From: Myxococcota bacterium
Lineage (GTDB): Bacteria > Myxococcota_A > UBA9160 > UBA4427
DNA: 64,000 nucleotides
Direction of reading: 5' to 3'
NCBI GenBank assembly: GCA_030748735.1
Contig: JASMLK010000144.1
Coordinates: 119,154 to 183,153 of the forward strand
Position 1 is the stretch's first letter; every line of letters starts with the position of its first letter. Positions 53,658-64,000 of the stretch are shown here, in pieces. The position numbers were made by a program, and so were the translations under genes. The notes under the pieces were generated by a model that made no database searches, had not been told where the DNA came from, and was given only the letters and a program-made list of their open reading frames with translations.

Positions 53658-54512
53658 CTATAGACTGAAATCGCTGGCCCAGCGCGCGAGCGGTACCGAG
53701 AAGCCCGCCGCGTTGCGGTGGCCGCCGCCGCCAAGCGAGCTTGCGATCTTCGAGACGTCGAGGTCGCCGATCGAATACAGGGTGGCGTGGACGATGCCGT
53801 TCTGGATGCGATAGACGCAGCCCCAGGGCCGGTCGTACTTCTTGCGCCCCGCGAGTTCGTGGCCGATCGCGCTGCGGTTCACGCTGGCGTTCACCGCCTC
53901 GATGGGATGATCGTCGACGTGGATCGTGTCGGGGTGTTGGATCGCGCGCTGCACCTCGGCCTTGTTGGCGCGGACGATCGATTCCCCTTCGCGGATCAGT
54001 TCCGCTGGAGCCCGAAGCGCGAGTTGATCCCAGGTTTCGAAGTCGCGTGGATAGCTCGCGATGGCGGCGTTCACTTCTTCCGAACCGTCGAGTTTCCAGT
54101 TCCAGAGATCCTGGTCTTCGACGTAGCGCAGCAACTCCGGCGTGGGTGCGTCGGGGTGGAAGTACTGCCAGGCGAGTACCGCGCCGGAGTGGTCGAGGTC
54201 GAAGTGGATCTCGTGACCTTCGTCTTCGATGCGGTTCACGACCGAAGAGTCACCCTGGTAGCGAAGCTGCGCCGACACGTGGTGGTCGAGCACGATGATG
54301 TGCTCGGCCACGTGCGAGAGTTCGAGCAGGGTCTTGTTGTCGACCGTGATGTCGACGAAGACGACGAGCGCGTCTTCGAGTTGGTCGTAGGGCAGGGGGT
54401 CGTCGTGGGACCGCCCGATGTAGCGCGCGTCTTCGCCCCAGGCGCTCCGCACCGACCAGACCGCACCGAAGCCGTCGGGACAGCCCGCGTGATAGAAACA
54501 AACCCTGTTCAC
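53658..54512 (-). CDS. DHH/DHHA1-family phosphoesterase
   Basis: 284 residues. The DHH domain has CFYHAGCPDGFGAVW, VVFVDITVDNKTLLEL, the name-giving VLDHHVSAQL and FDLDHSGAVLAWQYF; a DHHA1 domain closes with SSLGGGGHRNAAGFSV. Substrates of this family include short oligoribonucleotides, cyclic dinucleotides and pAp; this length and the CPDGF start resemble the oligo-RNA/exopolyphosphatase-like group rather than RecJ. Manganese binding is expected at the DHH aspartates. A TATAGACT stretch lies on the other side of its gene, toward the truncated DUF2157 gene. Confidence 0.85.
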   Translation of the reverse strand: MNRVCFYHAGCPDGFGAVWSVRSAWGEDARYIGRSHDDPLPYDQLEDALVVFVDITVDNKTLLELSHVAEHIIVLDHHVSAQLRYQGDSSVVNRIEDEGHEIHFDLDHSGAVLAWQYFHPDAPTPELLRYVEDQDLWNWKLDGSEEVNAAIASYPRDFETWDQLALRAPAELIREGESIVRANKAEVQRAIQHPDTIHVDDHPIEAVNASVNRSAIGHELAGRKKYDRPWGCVYRIQNGIVHATLYSIGDLDVSKIASSLGGGGHRNAAGFSVPLARWASDFSL

Positions 54513-54685
54513 CGCGCGAGCATAACGCGTTGCCTGCGCGGCGGCGGCACGCGGGGCCGTGGGAGGGGCGCGATTCGGGCCGACACGCGCACCGCGCCCG
54601 CAGTCTCCTCACCCAGGCACGCAATGCACCCGCAAGTGATCGACTGGCGGCACTGCGGTAAGGTTGGCGCCTGCCGGGAGTCTCG

Positions 54686-56236
54686 ATGTCGATGGTCAGC
54701 GCGCTAGCGATTCGCGAATCGACCGAAGCGCTTGCCGCTTGCGAAGACCGGGTCGAGCACGACACCAGCCCGCTCGCCGCGCGCTTCGAACGCCTTCGCT
54801 CGTTGCCCATACCGTGGCTGCTCGACAGTGAGTCGGCCGAAGGCCCGGCCGCGCGCTTCAGCTTCATGGGCGCCGACCCCTACCTCGTCGTGCGCGCGTG
54901 GGGCAAGCGTTGTGCGTTCGAGACCCGACGTCTGGTGGTGCCGGGTGCCACCCTCGGCACACGCACGGCCGAAGGCGATCCCCTCGAACTCGCGCTCGCC
55001 GCGATCCCCGCGCTCGACGACACCGCCGTCGCGGACGCGAGCTTCGATGTGCCTCCGCCGTTGCTCGCCGGTGCGGTGGGCTACCTCGGTTACGAACTCG
55101 GCGAGTACTGCGAGCCGGTCCACACGACGACGCGCGACGACTTCGAACTCCCGGACCTGCTTCTTCTATATAACGATCGCATCGCGGTCTTCGACCACGA
55201 GACCTCGCGCGTATATGCGATCGGGCTCGGTTTCGCAGAGGCGGCAGACCTGTCGACTGCGCGTGTTCGTGCGGAAGCAGCCGCGGGTGAACTCGAGCGC
55301 AGCTTGCTGGCGCCGGATGTCGCGGGCGAACCGAAGGGCAGTAGCGGCGTCCCGCCGGCACGCTGGGTGCTGGGTCGAGAACTCCCGGCACACGCAAGCG
55401 AAAGCCTCGGCTGCGAGCGCTACGCCGGGGCGGTTGGCGAAGTGCGAGACGAGATCGCGGCCGGCAACGTCTACCAGGCGAATCTCACCCAGCGCGTCGA
55501 TCTGCCAACCGCGCACCCCCCTGCGACGCAGGCCAATCGCGGATGGCAGCTCCACAAAGCCCTTCGCCAGATCAGCCCCGCTCCGTTCGCGGCGTATCTC
55601 TCGCTTCCCGAAGTCGAAATCGTCAGCAGTTCCCCCGAGCGTTTTCTGCGGCTCGAAGGCGACGGCACAGTCGAGAGCCGCCCGATCAAGGGCACGCGGC
55701 GGCGCGGTGCTTCACCCGAAGAAGACGTTCTGCTCGCGAAGGAACTCGAAGCGTCGCAGAAGGATCGCGCCGAGAACCTCATGATCGTCGACCTCGTGCG
55801 CAACGATCTCGGTCGGGTCTGCGAAACGGGTTCGGTCGAGGTGCCCGATCTGATGGCGATCGAAACCTATGCGACGGTCTTCCAGATGGTTTCGACGGTG
55901 CGCGGGCGATTGCGGGCGGAATGCACGCGTGCCGATCTGCTTCGCGCAACGTTTCCGCCCGGCTCGATGACGGGTGCGCCGAAGATCGCCGCAATGGAAC
56001 TGATCGATCGCATCGAGCCCGTGCGTCGCGGCATCTACTCGGGCGCCATCGGTTACTTCGACGCACGCGGTGGTCTCGACCTTTCGGTGGTGATTCGCAC
56101 GCTACTCGTTCGCGACGGGCAGGTGCACATGCACGGCGGTGGCGCTGTGGTGAGTGATTCCGAACCCGAAGCCGAATACCGCGAAGCCCTCGACAAGATG
56201 CGCGCGCTCCTCGGCGCGGTGGCGTGCTGCAAATGA
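54686..56236 (+). CDS. pabB: Aminodeoxychorismate synthase component I
   Basis: Aminates chorismate at C4 for p-aminobenzoate and folate synthesis. 516 residues; ATG at 54686. The chorismate-binding domain has the PabB-type lysine in SRPIKGTRRRGASPEEDV (TrpE has Ala there), followed by NLMIVDLVRNDLGRVCETGS, FQMVSTVRGRL, PPGSMTGAPKIAAMELID and GRGIYSG-like RRGIYSGAIGYFD. It ends in GGGAVVSDSEPEAEYREALD. No pabA or pabC is adjacent; the amide-transfer partner must be elsewhere. The stop overlaps the next gene (ATGA). Confidence 0.92.
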   Translation: MSMVSALAIRESTEALAACEDRVEHDTSPLAARFERLRSLPIPWLLDSESAEGPAARFSFMGADPYLVVRAWGKRCAFETRRLVVPGATLGTRTAEGDPLELALAAIPALDDTAVADASFDVPPPLLAGAVGYLGYELGEYCEPVHTTTRDDFELPDLLLLYNDRIAVFDHETSRVYAIGLGFAEAADLSTARVRAEAAAGELERSLLAPDVAGEPKGSSGVPPARWVLGRELPAHASESLGCERYAGAVGEVRDEIAAGNVYQANLTQRVDLPTAHPPATQANRGWQLHKALRQISPAPFAAYLSLPEVEIVSSSPERFLRLEGDGTVESRPIKGTRRRGASPEEDVLLAKELEASQKDRAENLMIVDLVRNDLGRVCETGSVEVPDLMAIETYATVFQMVSTVRGRLRAECTRADLLRATFPPGSMTGAPKIAAMELIDRIEPVRRGIYSGAIGYFDARGGLDLSVVIRTLLVRDGQVHMHGGGAVVSDSEPEAEYREALDKMRALLGAVACCK

Positions 56237-56862
56237 ACGCCGCGAACAACCGCATCTACATCGACATCGACGACGTGCTCTCGCAGACGATCTCGAAGCT
56301 GGGCGACCTGTTGCATCAGCACTTCGGCAAGCGCGTGCCCTACGAAGACATCACCGAATTCAATCTCGCCAGTTCTTTCGGTCTCGACGAAGAGGAAGTC
56401 GAACACTTCCTGCACCTCGCCCACGAACCCGACGCGATTCGTTCGATTGCGCTGGTCGAGGATGCGCGCCCTGCGCTCGAGCGATGGTCGAGTGCCGGTT
56501 ACGAAATCCATCTCCTCACGGGCCGACCACCAACGACCGAAAACGCAACCCGCGACTGGCTCGAGACCCACGCCATCCCCCACGTGCAGCTCGACTTCGT
56601 CGACAAGTACGGCCGCGCGCACGCATGGGGCGAAGACGTCGAAGTGCTCGATCTGGGCGACGTGAAGCAGTTGGAGTTCTGCCTCGCCGTCGAAGATTCT
56701 CTCGAAGTCGCGGTCTTCCTCGCGACCGAACTCGAGGTGTCGGTCGCGTTGATCGATCACCCGTGGAATCGCGCCGTCGAACGCGTGCCCGAGCACGCCC
56801 GCGAGCGCATCGTTCGCTGCCACGGTTGGGGCGACGTCGTCGAGCGTTTCCCGACGCCTTGA
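56233..56862 (+). CDS. HAD-superfamily hydrolase, 5'-nucleotidase (NT5C/YqfW)-like
   Basis: 209 residues from ATG 56233. HAD motif I is IYIDIDDVLSQTISKLGDLL (DxD), motif II the threonine in IHLLTGRPPTT, motif III the lysine in LDFVDKYG region, and motif IV in VSVALIDHPWNRAVERV. This pattern fits NT5C-type deoxynucleotidases, whose LIDHPYN motif is nearly identical. Phosphatase activity on a nucleotide is plausible but unproven. It is translationally coupled to pabB, which does not clarify the substrate. Confidence 0.75.
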   Translation: MNAANNRIYIDIDDVLSQTISKLGDLLHQHFGKRVPYEDITEFNLASSFGLDEEEVEHFLHLAHEPDAIRSIALVEDARPALERWSSAGYEIHLLTGRPPTTENATRDWLETHAIPHVQLDFVDKYGRAHAWGEDVEVLDLGDVKQLEFCLAVEDSLEVAVFLATELEVSVALIDHPWNRAVERVPEHARERIVRCHGWGDVVERFPTP

Positions 56863-56959
56863 AGCGCGAGTCGTCGGTCCGGTTCCCGCGGTTGCTCGAT
56901 CCGTGCGTTCCCGGAATTAGAAGAGCTTGTTCTGGCTCGGCATCGCGATTGTTGACGGT

Positions 56960-57202
56960 ATGCGATCTCACGACACCAGCAGGGATGCCAGCGATGCACA
57001 GCGTGAAGCGCACAGGCGACTTGGTCCGGCGGGACGGGTTGCCCTGGCCTTTGCCATGTCTCACCAGGCTCGAGAGATTTCGATCAGTGGGATGCGCCAC
57101 CGCGACCCCTCCCTCAGTTACTCAGCTGCCAGGGCGCTGCTACTGGCACGCCTGACCGGCATCGAGGATCTGGGCGGTACAGTGGCCAACGCGCCGAAAT
57201 GA
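56960..57202 (+). CDS. Small partner protein of a nucleotidyltransferase module
   Basis: About 80 residues, helical and basic: REAHRRLGPAGRVALAFAMS, HQAREISISGMRHRDPSLSY. This resembles the small proteins (pattern 'RRM.P.ERL.LALEMSD..R......I....P..S..E.') often found directly upstream of minimal nucleotidyltransferase genes. Its stop overlaps the next start in an ATGA, which supports a two-gene unit. Function is unknown; toxin-antitoxin-like behaviour is only inferred from the architecture. The start has no clear ribosome site. Confidence 0.6.
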   Translation: MRSHDTSRDASDAQREAHRRLGPAGRVALAFAMSHQAREISISGMRHRDPSLSYSAARALLLARLTGIEDLGGTVANAPK

Positions 57203-57324
57203 CGTGGGTCGACCCGCTCGAACAGATTCTCGAAGAACTCGAGAGAGCGGGAATTCCGCACATGCTGGCTGGTTCTTTCGCGAGTACCTACCACGGCGAT
57301 CCGCGAACGACACACGACATCGAC
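57199..57324 (+). pseudogene. Nucleotidyltransferase N-terminal fragment, interrupted by a repeat
   Basis: The first 42 residues are a Pol-beta-type nucleotidyltransferase start: ILEELERAGIPHMLAGSFAS, TYHGDPRTTHDIDL, with the GS and DxD motifs of the active site. Directly after HDIDL the sequence enters the palindromic element at 57325, and the frame runs on into it to 57453 without homology. The third catalytic aspartate and the rest of the protein (typically 150 or more residues) are missing, and no continuation is seen beyond the element. It is therefore broken. Confidence 0.7.
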
Positions 57325-57506
57325 CTAGCCCGGATTATTCCTGAAGCCCGTAGCGAGAAGTTCGAAAGTGCTGACAGTTCGCGGACCTCGGACCGTAGGC
57401 CCCCGGAGACGTACTTTCAGTACGTCGAGGAGGCCGAAGGGAGAAGGCCGTGAAATGGCAGTGCTTTCGGGCTTCGCAGTAGGGCTTCATGAATCATCCG
57501 GGCTAG
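57325..57506. repeat. Palindromic interspersed element, CTAGCCCG family (copy d)
   Basis: 182 bases with imperfect terminal inverted repeats of about 50 bases: both arms, read inward, begin CTAGCCCGGAT, ATTC, TGAAGCCC and later share CGAAAG. The centre contains a perfect 8-bp hairpin, GACGTACT-TTC-AGTACGTC. The whole element could fold into one long hairpin, like a MITE or REP-type sequence, and encodes no transposase. It interrupts the nucleotidyltransferase gene on the left, and its right CTAG gives the TAG stop of panE. Confidence 0.75.
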
Positions 57507-58468
57507 CCCCGTTCGTCCCCGGCCTCGGCGGCGCGAACGAGAGTGAGCAGCGCCATGTGAAGCGGCGCCGCCACCTCGTGTTCGCTCGCGAGTTTCACGA
57601 CCGCGCCGCAGAGTGCGTCGATCTCCGTTCGTCTTCCTGCGCGCAGATCGAGCAGCATCGACGATTCATGCTCCACGGTCGGGGGCAGCAGCCGCTCGTA
57701 GAAGGTTTCGAGGTATTCGTCCGCCGAAGCCCAGTGGGTTTCGAAGCCGGCCGCGTGCATGATGGCGAATGTTTCGTGTGCGATCGCGTCGAGTAGCGCG
57801 CGCGTTTCCTTGCGCTTGCCGAGTTCGCCATACGGCACACCGACGAGGGCGCCGAGCGGGTTCAACAACGCGTTGTAGAGCACCTTCGCCCAGAGGTCCT
57901 TTGCGATGTCGTCCGAGAGTCGGCATGGGATCCCCGCTCGGTCGATTGCCTCGCACAAGGGGGCAAGTGACCGCGCATCGACTGTGTCGAGATGCCCGAC
58001 GTGGATCGCGTCGGCGTGCACAGTGACACGCACGCTTGTGTCGTCTTCGCGCTCGAAGCCGGTGATCACGCGCGCATTGAAGACGTGCTCGGTGGGAATG
58101 AAGGGACGGAAGATCTCCGCGTTGCCCCAGCCGTTCTGGTACAACACGACGGCCGGTCGGCTCGCCGTCCCGTGCCAGACGGGCCCGAGCGCTTCGGCCA
58201 GGGCCGCACCGTCGACCGACTTCGCGCACACGAGCCAGGCGTCGTCGGGGTCGCGAGCGAGGTCGGCGAGCTGCGCGCTCGCGTCGAAGCTGCCGGCCGC
58301 CGCCGTCGCTTCGCCGAAGATGCCCGTTCGCCGCGCGCCGCGGCTGCGAAGGCTTCCAGCCTGGTCGTCGCGGCGAACGAAGAAGCGAACGCGAGCTTCC
58401 CCCGAGGCCGCGAGACTCGCTCCGAGTGCGAGTCCCACCGCGCCGGCACCGATGACCGCGACCTTCAC
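57503..58468 (-). CDS. panE: 2-dehydropantoate 2-reductase (ketopantoate reductase)
   Basis: NADPH-dependent enzyme that forms pantoate for coenzyme A synthesis. The GTG at 58468 follows a GGGGAGGA site and gives VKVAVIGAGAVGLALGASLA with the dinucleotide loop GxGxxG. About 321 residues. LVCAKSVDGAALAEAL, VLYQNGWGNAEIF and the catalytic lysine in DLWAKVLYNALLNPLGALVG are family landmarks, and SSMLLDLRAGRRTEIDALCG matches the C-terminal domain. The TAG stop lies inside the terminus of the neighbouring repeat, but the protein seems complete. Homologues of unknown substrate also exist, so ketopantoate is likely rather than certain. Confidence 0.82.
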   Translation of the reverse strand: MKVAVIGAGAVGLALGASLAASGEARVRFFVRRDDQAGSLRSRGARRTGIFGEATAAAGSFDASAQLADLARDPDDAWLVCAKSVDGAALAEALGPVWHGTASRPAVVLYQNGWGNAEIFRPFIPTEHVFNARVITGFEREDDTSVRVTVHADAIHVGHLDTVDARSLAPLCEAIDRAGIPCRLSDDIAKDLWAKVLYNALLNPLGALVGVPYGELGKRKETRALLDAIAHETFAIMHAAGFETHWASADEYLETFYERLLPPTVEHESSMLLDLRAGRRTEIDALCGAVVKLASEHEVAAPLHMALLTLVRAAEAGDERG

Positions 58469-58827
58469 GCCGACATTCCTCCCCTCGACTCCCCGAACGA
58501 AACGGAAGCGCCACGCACGCTTCGGCTCGCGGCCAAGCTTACTGCCGATCCGCCATGTCGAGCACCCATGCCCCACGGGGCACCCCGTCCCACCTGCGTA
58601 GAACCGCACCGGTTTCGCGCGCGGAGGCGCTGATCCGGGCTAGACTGCCGGCCGCCGCGTGACCCCCAACCCCCCCCAGCATCATGGATGGGGCTCCCCT
58701 CGCGACTCCGCGAGTGCGCACGCCGGCGATCTCAGTCAGCCCAAGCGAACCGCGTGCGCCGGGCCCCCGCCCGAATGGGGATCGCCGCGACCTCGGTTCA
58801 ACAACCGCGACCAACCAACTGGGACCC
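58469..58827. other. Divergent intergenic region between panE and the carboxylase operon
   Basis: 359 bases with no convincing gene. It contains ATCCGGGCTAG at 58634-58644, matching the outer 11 bases of the dispersed repeat but with no further similarity, and the TAGACT within this could serve as a -10 element for the carboxylase genes. Open frames into the region are proline-rich extensions without homology. Confidence 0.4.
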
Positions 58828-60488
58828 ATGACACAAGCGACCCATACCCTGGACAACCCCTTCGAAGCAGCGCCTCCGCCGGCCGAACCTGCCACCACCG
58901 CCGGCCAGAGCCTCTACGACAATGCCCTCGCCCTCGGCCGTGATCTGAAGTCACGCCCCGTCGGTGGTGGGGGGCCGGACCGCATCCGCGTCCAGCACGC
59001 GAAGTCGCGCATGACGGTCTTCGAGCGCATCAAGGTGTTGAGCGACCTCGAGCCGAACTTCATGTGGGAAAACTGGGGGCCGAACCTCGACGGCGCGTCC
59101 ATCGTGACCGGCATCCTCAACATGAACGGCCGCGACGTCGCGGTCTATGGCCACGACTTCACCCTTCGTGCGGGTTCGATGGACGCCACCAACGGCGCCA
59201 AGCTCGCGCGCTTGATCTACATGGCGGGCGAACGCGGCATTCCGCTGATCGGGATGAACGACTCGGCGGGTGCCTTCGTGCCGGCCGGCGTCGGTGGTCT
59301 CGACGGTTACAGCGAAGCCTTCAACGCGCTGCGCAAGATCAGCGGCGTCGTGCCGAGTATCTCACTGATGTTCGGCTTCAACGCCGGCGGTGGTTCGTAC
59401 CTGCCGCGCCAGGGCTCGTTCATGATCCAGCACGACGAGACCTTCATCGGTCTGACCGGCCCTGGTGTCGTGAAGAGCGTGCTCGGCGAAGACGTAACCC
59501 CCGACGAGCTCGGTGGCCCCGGTGTTCATGGCTTGAACGGTGTCTGCGATCTCGTGACCAACGATGAGCTCGGGTCGCTTCGCACGGCGGTGCGGTTGCT
59601 GGGCTACCTGCCCGACAACAATTACAGCAACGCGCCCTTCTGGGAGACCAGCGACCCGAGCGATCGCTTCACCCACGAAGAAGATCGCTTGTTCCGCAAG
59701 ACATTCAGTTCGCCCGCCGGCATGAACGCGCCGATGGACGTGACGCTGATGATTCAGCTGATCAGCGACCACGGTGAGTACTTCGAGCTGCAGCCCCAGC
59801 GCGCGCGCAACATGATCACGGCCTTCGGTCGGATCGGCGGGCACGTCGTGGGCTACGTGGCGAACAATTCGGCGGTGAATTCGGGGCAGATCGACATCGC
59901 GGCGGCGCGGAAGGCCGTGCGCTTCATTCGCTTCTGCAACCTGTATAACATTCCGATGGTCTTCCTCGAGGACACGACGGGTTTCAAGCCGGGCACCGAG
60001 CAGGAATCGGGCGGCATCGTGCTCGAGGGGCGGCGGCTGCTCGATTCGATCATCGACCTGCGCACGCCGCGCATCACGCTGATCATCCGCAACGCCTTCG
60101 GCGGCGCCTATGCGAGTTACAACTCGCACTTCGTCGGCGCCGACATGGTGTTCGCGTTCCCGATGTCACGCATCGCCGTGATGGGCGCAGCGGGCAAGGA
60201 CTTCGTCTACAAGAAGGAGATTCGTGCCGCCGACGCCGCCTACGAGAAGGCGGTAGCCGACGGCGGTTCCGAAGCGGAAGCCGCCAAGGTGCGCGACGCC
60301 GTGCTGGCGCAGCTTGCCGACCGCTACGAAGAAGAACTGATGAACCCGAAGGAAGCCCTCGCGCTGGGCTCCGTTTCGAAGGTGGTGATGCCAGGCAATA
60401 GTCGCCGAGTTCTTGCACAGAATCTCGACTTCCTGATGCGCACCTATACACCGAGCCCGATGGGCGGCGTGCAGAGGGAGTTCGAGTA

Positions 60489-60489
<1 letters not shown>
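58828..60489 (+). CDS. Acyl-CoA carboxylase carboxyltransferase (beta) subunit
   Basis: Transfers the carboxyl group from biotin to an acyl-CoA. 553 residues from the ATG at 58828 ([13 protein letters not shown]); the open frame upstream is not conserved. The carboxyltransferase fold is clear in both halves: [55 protein letters not shown] in the N-half, and [40 protein letters not shown] and [14 protein letters not shown] in the C-half. The typical 'DSGGAR' is [15 protein letters not shown] here, and the pattern PTAxxAVMG is [11 protein letters not shown]; such changes set it apart from propionyl-CoA carboxylase, so the substrate is open. Its stop overlaps the biotin subunit start. Confidence 0.88.
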
Positions 60490-63233
<2,744 letters not shown>

Positions 63234-63300
63234 TCGCGCACCGCGCGGCACCCCGCGACTCTTCGCGAACGCCCATCCAGGAAATCAACAGGAGACCTCC

Positions 63301-64000
63301 ATGCCCGGACCGCTCAGCGGAATCAAGATCCTCGAAATCGCGGGCATTGGCCCCGGCCCTTTCGGCGCCATGATGCTCTCGGACATGGGCGCCGAGGTGG
63401 TGCGCATCGATCGCGCCGATCGCGTCCCCGAAGCCTTTCCCGACACGCCGCACGGTGATCTGCTGAATCGCGGCCGCCGCAACGTGGGCGTCAACCTCAA
63501 GAGCGCCGAAGGCGTTGAAACCGTGCTCCGCCTGGTCGAGCAGGCCGACGCGTTGATCGAAGGCTTCCGGCCGGGCGTGATGGAACGCCTCGGTCTCGGC
63601 CCCGACGTCTGCCTCGAGCGGAATCCCGGGCTGATCTACGGCCGTATGACGGGCTTCGGCCAGGACGGTCCGCTCGCCGAAGTGGCGGGCCACGACATCA
63701 ACTACATCAGCTTGGCAGGGGCGCTCGAGCCGATTGGGCGCAAGGGGGGCCCGCCGCTACCGCCTCTCAATCTCGTCGGAGACTTCGGCGGTGGTGGCAT
63801 GCTCCTCGCCTACGGCTTGGTCTGCGGCCTCGTCGAGCGCGCAACGTCCGGCAAGGGACAGGTGATCGACGCCGCCATGGTGGACGGCGCCTCGGTGCTG
63901 ATGACCATGTTCCATTCCTTCCGCGCGATGGGGGCCTGGAATGACGAGCGGGGCACCAACCTGCTCGACACCGGCGCCCACTTCTACGACGTGTACGAAT
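63301..64000 (+). CDS. CaiB/BaiF CoA-transferase family protein, alpha-methylacyl-CoA racemase-like (3' end outside window)
   Basis: An open frame from ATG 63301 runs to the right edge without a stop, giving 233 residues of a family III CoA-transferase. The start [35 protein letters not shown], the [12 protein letters not shown] region, [20 protein letters not shown] and [19 protein letters not shown] followed by INYI are typical. The HD and [18 protein letters not shown] motifs carry the His/Asp pair of alpha-methylacyl-CoA racemases. AGGAGA precedes the start. It follows the carboxylase genes by 67 bases and probably belongs to the same operon; racemisation of a 2-methyl (or carboxylated) acyl-CoA would fit. 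Confidence 0.9.
   Translation, partial: MPGPLSGIKILEIAGIGPGPFGAMMLSDMGAEVVRIDRADRVPEAFPDTPHGDLLNRGRRNVGVNLKSAEGVETVLRLVEQADALIEGFRPGVMERLGLGPDVCLERNPGLIYGRMTGFGQDGPLAEVAGHDINYISLAGALEPIGRKGGPPLPPLNLVGDFGGGGMLLAYGLVCGLVERATSGKGQVIDAAMVDGASVLMTMFHSFRAMGAWNDERGTNLLDTGAHFYDVYE

Noticed and set aside
58634-58644. Fifth copy of the CTAGCCCG element
   Set aside because: Only the outer 11 bases (CTAGCCCGGAT) match; the adjacent sequence shares nothing with the other copies and no second end is visible.

Overview
The window is GC-rich, densely coded DNA from a Gram-negative bacterium: it carries lpxD, a MlaC-type lipid transport protein, a DUF374 acyltransferase and a large MMPL/RND exporter. The gene mix looks most like the broad Deltaproteobacteria (Myxococcota/Desulfobacterota-like environmental lineages): a CobA-HemD fusion, B12-dependent acyl-CoA mutase genes with MeaB, acyl-CoA carboxylase plus a CaiB/AMACR-type protein, stand-alone sulfotransferases, a PEP-CTERM protein and a decayed ECF sigma gene. 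That placement is inferred from gene content and was not tested by phylogeny. I saw no rRNA, tRNA, CRISPR array, prophage or intact transposase.

Layout. 1-4.1 kb: tetrapyrrole operon hemA(partial)-hemC-cobA/hemD-hemB, mostly with overlapping start/stop codons. 4.2-11.8 kb: small DUF4177-like protein, a polytopic membrane protein with an acidic tail, a universal stress protein, the overlapping set lpxD-rnhB-truD, cysK, a TetR regulator and acpP. 12-19 kb: polA (proofreading residues apparently lost), an EgtD-like histidine methyltransferase, a SHOCT protein, an ECF sigma pseudogene and an aldehyde dehydrogenase. 19-31 kb: PEP-CTERM protein, epimerase, secreted unknown protein, lysA, AI-2E-family permease, NahK-like kinase, mlaC, DUF420 protein, a GT-C glycosyltransferase with C-terminal TPR, and an M28/PDZ lipoprotein peptidase. 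30.8-35.2 kb: an operon for an unusual B12-dependent acyl-CoA mutase (catalytic subunit, B12 subunit, MeaB GTPase), followed by a sulfotransferase. 35-46 kb: DUF374 acyltransferase, leuS, the PEP synthase/PPDK regulatory protein, MMPL exporter, a candidate structured RNA with the only convincing intrinsic terminator in the window, a NYN-domain protein, and aguB-aguA (agmatine to putrescine). 46-54 kb: frdABCD, metY, a metX-metW fusion, a truncated DUF2157 gene and a DHH phosphoesterase. 54-64 kb: pabB, a HAD nucleotidase-like protein, a two-gene nucleotidyltransferase module whose second gene is broken, panE, a divergent two-subunit acyl-CoA carboxylase and a CaiB/BaiF CoA-transferase/racemase that runs off the end.

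Three things stand out. First, the mutase catalytic subunit lacks several residues that are otherwise conserved across methylmalonyl-, isobutyryl-, ethylmalonyl- and 2-hydroxyisobutyryl-CoA mutases, so its substrate is unknown. Second, 42713-42886 folds into several nested helices ending in a stem and T-run, with no upstream gene on that strand. Third, a family of short palindromic elements with CTAGCCCG termini is dispersed through the window; two copies abut truncated genes, and their terminal CTAG supplies stop codons to neighbours. Most of the rest is ordinary housekeeping metabolism.
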